Shown here in pieces: positions 9,010 through 16,025 of a stretch of DNA of 64,000 bases. Source of the DNA: Sphingobacterium allocomposti (GTDB lineage Bacteria; Bacteroidota; Bacteroidia; Sphingobacteriales; Sphingobacteriaceae); contig NZ_VNHX01000024.1 in assembly GCF_008124885.1 (NCBI RefSeq), positions 1 to 64,000 on the forward strand. Reading direction: 5' to 3'. A program made the position numbers and the translations under genes. Numbering within the stretch: position 1 is the first letter of the stretch; the number at the start of each line of letters is the position of its first letter. The notes below the pieces were generated by a model. The model was not told the DNA's origin. It ran no database searches and saw nothing but the letters and a program-made list of their open reading frames with translations.

Positions 9010-9645
9010 ATGCTTGAAAATGAAGAGGCGCTGAATGCCTATCTGGAGAGTACGTGTGATGAGGAAAGTGAATTGTTACGAAGGGTAAATAGGGAGACCT
9101 ATTTACGGGAAACGATGCCTCATATGCTGTCCGGGCATTTTCAGGGAAGGGTTTTGGCAATGTTGTCCAAACTGGTAAAACCGGCACGAATATTGGAGAT
9201 AGGCACATTTACCGGATATGCGACACTTTGTTTGGCGGAAGGTTTGACGGAAGACGGAGTGATCGATACGATAGACGTAAATGAAGAGCAGGAAGATCGT
9301 GTCCGGGGCTATTTTAATGCATCGCCTTTTGCAGCGAAGATAAATTATCATATCGGTGATGCAGCGGAGATTATACCAACCATTGAAGGAGATTTCGATC
9401 TGGTGTTTATCGATGCGGACAAAAAGAGGAACCTTTACTATTTTAACTTGCTGATCGAACGGGTGGTTAAAGGAGGGTTGTTGTTGGTTGATAACGTGTT
9501 ATGGAAAGGAAAGGTGTTGCAGGATAATCCGGACAGCCAAACAAGGAAAGTAGTAGAACTTAATGAAACTTTGGCGAAAGATAATCGGGTTGAAAAGCTG
9601 ATTTTGCCGATTAGAGATGGGCTTTTTGTGTTACGCAAAAAGTGA
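9010..9645 (+). CDS. SAM-dependent O-methyltransferase (class I, COMT-like)
   Basis: 211 residues if started at ATG 9010; a GTG two codons earlier is also possible. Family segments are MLSGHFQGRVLAMLSKL, then motif I ILEIGTFTGYATLCLAEGL, FDLVFIDADKKRNLYYF and GGLLLVDNVLWKGKV. This is the bacterial cation-dependent O-methyltransferase family 3, which methylates catechol-like hydroxyls. The acceptor is unknown. Start choice rests on the family's usual beginning and the promoter position. Confidence 0.85.
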   Translation: MLENEEALNAYLESTCDEESELLRRVNRETYLRETMPHMLSGHFQGRVLAMLSKLVKPARILEIGTFTGYATLCLAEGLTEDGVIDTIDVNEEQEDRVRGYFNASPFAAKINYHIGDAAEIIPTIEGDFDLVFIDADKKRNLYYFNLLIERVVKGGLLLVDNVLWKGKVLQDNPDSQTRKVVELNETLAKDNRVEKLILPIRDGLFVLRKK

Positions 9646-9667
9646 TTGTTGAACTAAAAGTAATCCT

Positions 9668-10408
9668 ATGCAACGAACAGGTATTAGTAAGTACATTTTT
9701 GTACTACTGATGTTTGTGTTTACTGTCAAGACGACAATTGCACAGAAATTTTCACCAAGTAGCTATATTGCAGAGCATAAGCAGATTGCTCAACGGTTAA
9801 TGTTAGAAACGGGAGTGCCAGCTTCCGTAATTTTGGCCATCGCAATCCACGAAAGCGCTTACGGAAACAGCCGGATAGCACAGCACCTGAATAATCACTT
9901 CGGTATTAAGGGAAAAAATAACAGCAGGACTATCCGTTCTGCCTATAAAGGATACAGCTCGGTCAAAGAATCTTACTTGGACTTTGTGGGCCTTTTAAAG
10001 CGTCGGAAAGCAACAAATAGGCTATTCGAGGCACATGGCCAGACCGACTACAAAGAATGGGTACAGGGGATCGCCAGATCTGGTTACTCAATGACGGGAA
10101 GCTGGTCGTCGAAAGTGCTGGCCACCATCAATCGGTACAACCTGCAGGAATTTGATTATCTTCCCGCAGGCTCGGCCGCAAAAGGTTTACTGGCCGAAAA
10201 TCCGGCTGAAAAGCAGGAGGATCTCTTATTAAGTACGATGGAAAAGAAAGAGGCGCCGGTAAACTTCATGAATCAGACGCATGTTGTCAGAAAGGGTGAA
10301 ACGCTCTCCGCTCTGGCCAAAAGATACGATGTATCCGTCGAGGAACTCAAGCGGCGAAATAATTTGCAGTCGTCAAAACTTTCAATTGGACAACGGTTAT
10401 TGCTCTAG
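9668..10408 (+). CDS. Secreted glucosaminidase with C-terminal LysM
   Basis: 246 residues. The N-terminus ends in VKTTIAQ, a typical signal peptide. Residues about 35-155 form a mannosyl-glycoprotein endo-beta-N-acetylglucosaminidase (FlgJ/Bax-like) domain with the IAIHESAYGNS motif carrying the catalytic Glu and NNHFGIKG. Residues about 200-246 form one LysM domain (VVRKGETLSALAKRYDVS). It should cleave peptidoglycan glycan strands. Its stop codon directly abuts the start of a paralogue. Confidence 0.88.
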   Translation: MQRTGISKYIFVLLMFVFTVKTTIAQKFSPSSYIAEHKQIAQRLMLETGVPASVILAIAIHESAYGNSRIAQHLNNHFGIKGKNNSRTIRSAYKGYSSVKESYLDFVGLLKRRKATNRLFEAHGQTDYKEWVQGIARSGYSMTGSWSSKVLATINRYNLQEFDYLPAGSAAKGLLAENPAEKQEDLLLSTMEKKEAPVNFMNQTHVVRKGETLSALAKRYDVSVEELKRRNNLQSSKLSIGQRLLL

Positions 10409-11257
10409 ATGAAATACAGCGGGTTACTCGTTTTACTTATTGCTATAACGCTGGGGCTTGGCTCCTGTGCCTCTAGGAGAACTGTCCTTCAGTCCCCGTC
10501 CCATCGCCCGGGAACGGAGAACAATGGTACCTATACCGCACCGAAGCGTAGCGGAGCCTCATCAACATCCGGACTGAGCTATATTGAACAATATAAGGAT
10601 ATAGCCATCGCGGAGATGAACCAGTATGGAATACCGGCGAGCATTAAGCTGGCCCAGGCACTGCTGGAATCCGGAAGCGGCAACAGTTTTCTGGCCCGCG
10701 AGGCCAATAATCATTTCGGTATAAAATGCGGTGGTATATGGAACGGGCGCTCGATAACACGTCCTGACGATCATATCAACGATTGCTTTCGCGTATACGA
10801 CAGTCCAGAGCAGTCCTTTCGCGATCATAGCCAGTTTTTGTTAAGGAAGCGGTATGAGAAGTTGTTCTTTCTCGATAAGAACGACTACAAGGGATGGGCT
10901 AAAGGCCTGAAGGAGGCCGGATATGCAACAAACCCACGTTATCCAGAACTTCTCATAGACCTCATCGAACGCTATCAGCTGTACCAGTATGACCGGGCGG
11001 AGGTGTCCTATATCGCCAAGGAACAGCGTGAAGTCAAAGTTGAGGAAATCATCCAGGAAAAGGCGGTGGAGGAGGCCACGGTGGAGCCGGAAGAGATAAA
11101 AACAGCGGTCGCCATGATTATCCATGAGGTGAAGCCCACGGATACGCTTTATAGTATCAGCAAGCGATATAACGTGGCTGTAGATCAGCTGAAGCAGCTA
11201 AACGGCCTCTCTTCTGATAGCCTATCCCTGGGCCAGCTGTTGGTCATTTCCAAGTAA
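10409..11257 (+). CDS. Lipoprotein glucosaminidase with C-terminal LysM
   Basis: 282 residues. The signal ends in LGLGSCASRR, a lipobox, so it is probably membrane anchored, unlike its upstream paralogue. The glucosaminidase domain (about 60-195) carries ALLESGSGNSFLAREANNHFGIKCG, including the catalytic Glu. A Glu-rich linker (about 205-235) precedes one LysM domain (VKPTDTLYSISKRYNVA). It follows the paralogue with no gap, so the pair is a tandem duplication in one transcript. Confidence 0.9.
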   Translation: MKYSGLLVLLIAITLGLGSCASRRTVLQSPSHRPGTENNGTYTAPKRSGASSTSGLSYIEQYKDIAIAEMNQYGIPASIKLAQALLESGSGNSFLAREANNHFGIKCGGIWNGRSITRPDDHINDCFRVYDSPEQSFRDHSQFLLRKRYEKLFFLDKNDYKGWAKGLKEAGYATNPRYPELLIDLIERYQLYQYDRAEVSYIAKEQREVKVEEIIQEKAVEEATVEPEEIKTAVAMIIHEVKPTDTLYSISKRYNVAVDQLKQLNGLSSDSLSLGQLLVISK

Positions 11258-11315
11258 ATGTATAAAAGTTGTTAAAATTTGGAAACATACGCTTCTTTCA
11301 CTTAGTTTTATAGTT

Positions 11316-12077
11316 GTGGAAGTTGTGAAGCACTTTTTTCTAATTGGTTTTGTCTGCTGCTTGTCGATTGCTTTACGGGGCCAAACGGCCTCTGTACCGG
11401 GCATCGTTTTTGACGGAGATGGACAACAACGCGTCGGAAAGGTGTTTCTGAAGAATGATCGGACAAAGGAGAACACTTTTAACAATGCCCGCGGGGAGTT
11501 TGAAATGAATGTAAGTTTAGGCGACTTGCTGATTGCATCGAAAGAGGGATATTATACTGACACAATAAAGTACACGGGCCAACAGGTGTTTATGATTTAT
11601 TTGAAGCGAACCTCCATCTACATCCCCGAAGTAAAGGTGGTAGCCCGTCGTTCGCCGGAAGATATTCTGGCTACGCGGAAAGAGGAATTTAACAAAGCGT
11701 ATAAGCTGGCTGATCCCGGGTCGGTATTTAGCGTAGGGCCGACGGGAGCCGGCCTAAGTATCGGATCTATTTACAATATGCTGAGCCGGGAAGGAAGGAA
11801 TGCCAGGAGGCTGACCCGCATCATCCAGCGGGAATACGAAGAAAATGTGATTGACGCAAAATTTACGCCCGACCTGGTCCATAATCTGACGGGCCTATCC
11901 GGAGAACATCTCACCAACTTCATGAATAATTACCGTCCCACCTTTTATTTTGTTATGGCGGCGACACCCTATGAGCTCACAGCATATATCAGAAGCAAGT
12001 ATGAAATATTTAAATTAAATCCTAACTTGCGCTTTTTACCGAAACTGCCGGATATAGATTTAGAAGTACATAATTAA
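11316..12077 (+). CDS. Secreted protein with carboxypeptidase-regulatory-like domain
   Basis: 253 residues starting at GTG with a signal sequence (FFLIGFVCCLSIALRGQ). Residues 28-105 look like a short carboxypeptidase-D regulatory-like domain (GIVFDGDGQQRVGKVFLKN, EFEMNVSLGDLLIASKEGYYTD). The rest is a helical segment without known motifs (REGRNARRLTRIIQREYEE). Function unknown. It lies four bases upstream of the DUF3078 gene in a cell-envelope run. Confidence 0.65.
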   Translation: MEVVKHFFLIGFVCCLSIALRGQTASVPGIVFDGDGQQRVGKVFLKNDRTKENTFNNARGEFEMNVSLGDLLIASKEGYYTDTIKYTGQQVFMIYLKRTSIYIPEVKVVARRSPEDILATRKEEFNKAYKLADPGSVFSVGPTGAGLSIGSIYNMLSREGRNARRLTRIIQREYEENVIDAKFTPDLVHNLTGLSGEHLTNFMNNYRPTFYFVMAATPYELTAYIRSKYEIFKLNPNLRFLPKLPDIDLEVHN

Positions 12078-12083
12078 AACGTG

Positions 12084-13118
12084 ATGTTGAACAAGATAAA
12101 ATTGCTTTTTGTTGCTTTCGCGATTACGGGCGTGCAGTGGAGCTTTGCACAAGTCGACCTTAAGAAATTGCGGGCCAAACCAGATACCAACTTCGTTGAC
12201 AAGCCCGCGGCTCCATTGTCGAATCTGAACCAGGTACTCGTACCCATTCCAAAACTTCAATTGGAGGTAGATTACTGGAAACATTGGACGAAATTTGGTA
12301 TCAACGCAAACCAAGCGTCGTTTAGTGAGAACTGGAGTGCCGGAGGTGTTAACTCCATCGCTGTAGGCGCCTTGGCCTGGCATAAATCCGAGTACAATAA
12401 AAACAATTTTCAGTTTACTACTGAACTGGATCTCAGGTATGGAAAGATTAAAAATAAAGACCAGCTGGCAAAGAAGAATAACGACCGGATTTTTTGGGAT
12501 AATAAATTGGCATACAAGCTTTCTAACAGCTGGGCGCTGTATTTTTCGGTGACCTTTGAATCTCAATTTGATATAGGATATACGTATACGACAGAACAAG
12601 GGGTTGAAAGGATATATGAATACCAATCTAGCTTTATGGGACCTGCGTATTTTACGGAATCTTTTGGTTTGGAATACAAACCTGATAATACTTTTTCGCT
12701 CCGCTTAGGAACGGGAACCGCGCGGCAAACCTTGGTACTGGATGATAGGGTCGGGTCGTTGACCGTTGAGGAATATGCTAGACGATATCCTGAAAATCGA
12801 CCTATAAGCCAAGACCAGGAAAAATTTGGTTTGAAACCTGGAGAAAGTTTTAGAAACGACCTGGCATTTCAGTTAACAGCAAATTTAGACCGTAACTTGT
12901 CAAAAAATCTCAACTTAAAAAGCCGTTATAATATGTTCGCTGATTACAAGGACCTGAGCGACCCAGATCATCGTTTAGATGCTGTATTAACGGCGAAGAT
13001 TACAAGCCTGGTGAACGTTTCTTTAACAGGTATAGTGGTCTACAACTCCAGTGAAGCCCCCAAAGTCCAGTATAGCCAAGCGTTGGCCTTAGGACTTACT
13101 TACTCATTACCAAGATAG
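12084..13118 (+). CDS. DUF3078 domain-containing outer-membrane-like protein
   Basis: About 344 residues from ATG 12084; a GTG one codon earlier is possible. The signal peptide ends in VQWSFAQ. The mature protein has the WTKFGINANQASFSENWSAGG motif of DUF3078 and many alternating beta strands ending in an aromatic residue pattern (ALGLTYSLPR), which suggests an outer-membrane beta-barrel. Function unknown. Confidence 0.8.
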   Translation: MLNKIKLLFVAFAITGVQWSFAQVDLKKLRAKPDTNFVDKPAAPLSNLNQVLVPIPKLQLEVDYWKHWTKFGINANQASFSENWSAGGVNSIAVGALAWHKSEYNKNNFQFTTELDLRYGKIKNKDQLAKKNNDRIFWDNKLAYKLSNSWALYFSVTFESQFDIGYTYTTEQGVERIYEYQSSFMGPAYFTESFGLEYKPDNTFSLRLGTGTARQTLVLDDRVGSLTVEEYARRYPENRPISQDQEKFGLKPGESFRNDLAFQLTANLDRNLSKNLNLKSRYNMFADYKDLSDPDHRLDAVLTAKITSLVNVSLTGIVVYNSSEAPKVQYSQALALGLTYSLPR

Positions 13119-13124
13119 AAGGGA

Positions 13125-14027
13125 TTGAAGCCGCTATTCTATATCAGTATGTTATCCTTTTCCGCGGTGATTGCCTGCAGCACACCTAAAAATCGTGTGC
13201 TACAGGCAAATCATACGCCTGTAATACGTACCGATACGGTAAAGATCAATGCCGACGCTGTCGATCTTCCGCCCGTGACGGAGGCACTCGAAGCGCAGCA
13301 AGCCGTCGATATTCCTGTTGTCGTGACGACAGAGGATCAAGTACGGGAGATGATGCGCCAGGGAATTAATAAGGGGGCTGACTGGACGGAGACGATACAT
13401 TACGATGTGCGGAAACCAAACTTTGTTATTATCCATCACACGGCGCAGCACAGTTTAAACCAGACAATACGGACATTTCAGCTTCCACACACCAAAGTTT
13501 CGTCGCACTATGTGATCGGGAAAGACGGTCGCGTGGTTCAGATGCTGAATGATTACCTGCGATCCTGGCATGCCGGACGGTCTAAATGGGGCAATGTTAC
13601 GGATCTTAATTCTGTTTCTATTGGCATAGAACTGGATAATAACGGAAAGGAGCCCTTCCCTGAAGCACAGATCGGTGCCCTCCTTTCGCTGTTGGACACC
13701 TTAAAAACAAAATACCAGATTCCGTTTACTAACTTTATCGGGCATGCCGATATCGCGCCAACACGAAAGGACGATCCGAGTGTTCTTTTTCCATGGAAAC
13801 GGTTGGCAGAGCGTGGCTTTGGCGTGTGGTACGACGAATCTAACCTGCTGCCGGTGCCGGACAATTTCAATCATGTTGATGCGCTTCGGATAATAGGGTA
13901 CGATGTAAGCAATCTCAGAGCGGCCATAATAGCTTTCAAACGAAAATTTATTGTGGTGGATACGGGCGAGACGCTTACCGAGTTTGACAAACGGGTTCTT
14001 TATAATTTATACAGACGTTACTTTTGA
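13125..14027 (+). CDS. Lipoprotein N-acetylmuramoyl-L-alanine amidase
   Basis: 300 residues starting at TTG 13125. This start gives a full lipoprotein signal (MKPLFYISMLSFSAVIAC); the first ATG at 13149 would leave it without its charged N-terminus. Residues about 85-245 form an amidase_2/PGRP-like domain with zinc ligands in VIIHHTAQHS and IGHADIAPTRKDDP. It cleaves the bond between MurNAc and the stem peptide. It is convergent with the symporter gene and their coding regions overlap by 21 bases. Confidence 0.85.
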   Translation: MKPLFYISMLSFSAVIACSTPKNRVLQANHTPVIRTDTVKINADAVDLPPVTEALEAQQAVDIPVVVTTEDQVREMMRQGINKGADWTETIHYDVRKPNFVIIHHTAQHSLNQTIRTFQLPHTKVSSHYVIGKDGRVVQMLNDYLRSWHAGRSKWGNVTDLNSVSIGIELDNNGKEPFPEAQIGALLSLLDTLKTKYQIPFTNFIGHADIAPTRKDDPSVLFPWKRLAERGFGVWYDESNLLPVPDNFNHVDALRIIGYDVSNLRAAIIAFKRKFIVVDTGETLTEFDKRVLYNLYRRYF

Positions 14028-15707
14028 TCTGCCCGATAGCAGCTGTAGCACATAGGAGAAGGCGATTACGCAGCAGCAGCCCAGCAGATTGAGCCACAGG
14101 TAAGCCATGATGTCGGCTTTCCAGACGGTAAAGACGACCACCTCGGATAATATAGCCGACCAGAAAACGGGTTTCCCTCCTATTTTCCTGAAATAGAAGG
14201 CGACTAAAAAGATTCCTAAGATAGTACCATAGAATAGTGAGCCCAGTATGTTTACCGCTTCAAGCAGGTTGCCGAGTTTGCTCGCAAATAGCGCGACAAA
14301 AAGGGTAATGATACCCCACAGTAGTGTAAACAGGCGGGATGCGTTCAAATAGTTCTGATCGCTTCCCTTCTTGTGTAGAAACCTTTTATACATATCGACC
14401 ACGGTGGTGGAGGACAGTGAGTTGATCGCGCTCGCGGTAGCCCCCATCGAAGCCAGAAATATAACAGCAATTAGCAGTCCGACCAGTCCCTTGGGAAAAG
14501 AACTCGTGACAAATGACAGAAAGATATAGTTATTGTCGTTGAGTTCCACATCTGGATTGTTCCTTTGTAAAAGGGCTTCTACATCACGACGTAAGGCTTG
14601 GTCCTGCGCAATCCGTTCCTGGAGACGGTCGCGGCTGACACGTATGGCCTGGTCATCGCCGCAGTTTAAAGCCTCTACCAAGGTTTTGATGTTTTCTTGC
14701 TTTTCGACGCCATTCTGCCTATGTTTGTCCATGATGTGTCCGTAGGCCTCAGCATAGGCACTATTTTCAATTTTTTTTACTTCGACGTTGTTAAAGAAAA
14801 GCGGAGCTGTGTTAAACTGGTAGTACGAGAAGACGAGCACTCCGATCAACAGGATAAAGAATTGCATTGGCACTTTGAGCAGGCCATTCATCAAAAGGCC
14901 CATACGCGAATCGCGAATAGATGAGCCCGTCAGGTAGCGGCCTACCTGGCTCTGATCGGTACCGAAATAGGAAAGCTGCAGGAAGAAACCCCCGATCAAT
15001 CCGGTCCAGACGGTGTATTGGTTGTTCAGGTCGAGACTCCAGTCTATGGCATTGGTCTTCCCCGATTTCCCTGCGATATGCAACGCTTCTACAAAGCCAA
15101 TATTGTCGGGTAGCAGATGGACGACCATGATGCCGGCCGTTAATAGTGCTCCGAAAATGATACCCATCTGAAGGAGCTGGCTATAGGACACTGCTTTGGT
15201 TCCGCCCCACACGGTGTATACAATGACCATGCTACCTATGATGAGCGTCGTATACGTGACGTCCAGATGGAGAATGCTGGACAGGATGATAGAGGGAGCA
15301 AAGATGGTGATACCGGTCGAAATGCCACGTTGAATCAGAAACAGGCCCGCCGTCAGTATTCTGGTCTGTACACCAAACCTCTTTTCCAGGAACTCGTAGG
15401 CGGTGTAAACCTTCAGCCGGTGGAAAATGGGGACAAAGGTTACGCACAGGACGATCATCGCTAAAGGGAGTCCAAAGTAAAACTGTGCGAAACTCATGCC
15501 GGAAGAGTAGGCCAAACCGGGGGCCGACAAAAATGTGATGGCGCTGGCCTGCGTCGCCATAACAGACAGACCGACGTTGTACCATGGAAGCTGTCGGTCG
15601 CCCACCAGATAGCCGTCTATATTTTTGATTCCCCTGCTTTTGTAGATGCCGTAGACGACAATAAGCAAAAGGGTAAGAAAGAGTACTATCCAGTCAATAG
15701 TACTCAT
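14007..15707 (-). CDS. Sodium:solute symporter (SSS family)
   Basis: 566 residues with about 13-14 hydrophobic segments and the SSS hallmarks ATQASAITFLSAPG, VYTVWGGTKAVSYSQ and LSYFGTDQSQVGRYLTG. A charged insertion (about 305-375) is predicted on one membrane face. The substrate cannot be read; the PIG-L deacetylase upstream suggests an amino sugar or glycoside product. Its ATG overlaps the stop of a 39-residue membrane protein gene, so translation is probably coupled. Confidence 0.88.
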   Translation of the reverse strand: MSTIDWIVLFLTLLLIVVYGIYKSRGIKNIDGYLVGDRQLPWYNVGLSVMATQASAITFLSAPGLAYSSGMSFAQFYFGLPLAMIVLCVTFVPIFHRLKVYTAYEFLEKRFGVQTRILTAGLFLIQRGISTGITIFAPSIILSSILHLDVTYTTLIIGSMVIVYTVWGGTKAVSYSQLLQMGIIFGALLTAGIMVVHLLPDNIGFVEALHIAGKSGKTNAIDWSLDLNNQYTVWTGLIGGFFLQLSYFGTDQSQVGRYLTGSSIRDSRMGLLMNGLLKVPMQFFILLIGVLVFSYYQFNTAPLFFNNVEVKKIENSAYAEAYGHIMDKHRQNGVEKQENIKTLVEALNCGDDQAIRVSRDRLQERIAQDQALRRDVEALLQRNNPDVELNDNNYIFLSFVTSSFPKGLVGLLIAVIFLASMGATASAINSLSSTTVVDMYKRFLHKKGSDQNYLNASRLFTLLWGIITLFVALFASKLGNLLEAVNILGSLFYGTILGIFLVAFYFRKIGGKPVFWSAILSEVVVFTVWKADIMAYLWLNLLGCCCVIAFSYVLQLLSGRSKVTSV

Positions 15708-15823
15708 GAAAAAGCTTTAGTAAACCAGTACATACATAAGACGCATACGACAAGCCATATACATACAATCCAATAGAATTGTCGCCAGCGTTTTACAAAA
15801 GGAGGAAGTCCCTTATCTGTCAT
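15704..15823 (-). CDS. 39-residue single-span membrane protein coupled to the symporter
   Basis: A small frame beginning MTDKGLPPFVKRWRQFYW and ending YWFTKAFS. It has a basic, Trp-rich N-terminal part and one transmembrane segment (about residues 17-34). The stop TGA overlaps the symporter ATG (ATGA), and its start lies inside the end of the 65-residue gene. This arrangement recalls small partner proteins encoded next to SSS transporters, such as YhdT with PanF and YjcH with ActP, although it is shorter than either. Family membership is inference. Confidence 0.6.
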   Translation of the reverse strand: MTDKGLPPFVKRWRQFYWIVCIWLVVCVLCMYWFTKAFS

Positions 15824-16010
15824 GAGGTTTATGCGGAAGAAAAACGCTGATGAAAAAGATGGCAAAGACCAATCCGAAGAATAGACCGGAAAGGAAACCT
15901 AGAAAAGTGCCGCAGGCGATGATTGAAATCAATCCTCCGAATACGGTTCCGATTAATAGGATGAGGCCTTGCACATTCAAAGGTTCGTTGTTTTCTACGT
16001 GATTTTCCAT
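15813..16010 (-). CDS. Small Gly-rich two-span membrane protein
   Basis: 65 residues. A polar N-terminus (MENHVENNEPLNVQG) is followed by two hydrophobic Gly-rich segments (LILLIGTVFGGLISIIA and FLSGLFFGLVFAIFFISVF) and a short basic tail. It sits between the PIG-L deacetylase gene (15 bases) and the 39-residue gene (overlap 11 bases). No family recognised; the tight packing suggests a partner of the symporter. Confidence 0.6.
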   Translation of the reverse strand: MENHVENNEPLNVQGLILLIGTVFGGLISIIACGTFLGFLSGLFFGLVFAIFFISVFLPHKPHDR

Positions 16011-16025
16011 AATATTATATCGTTC

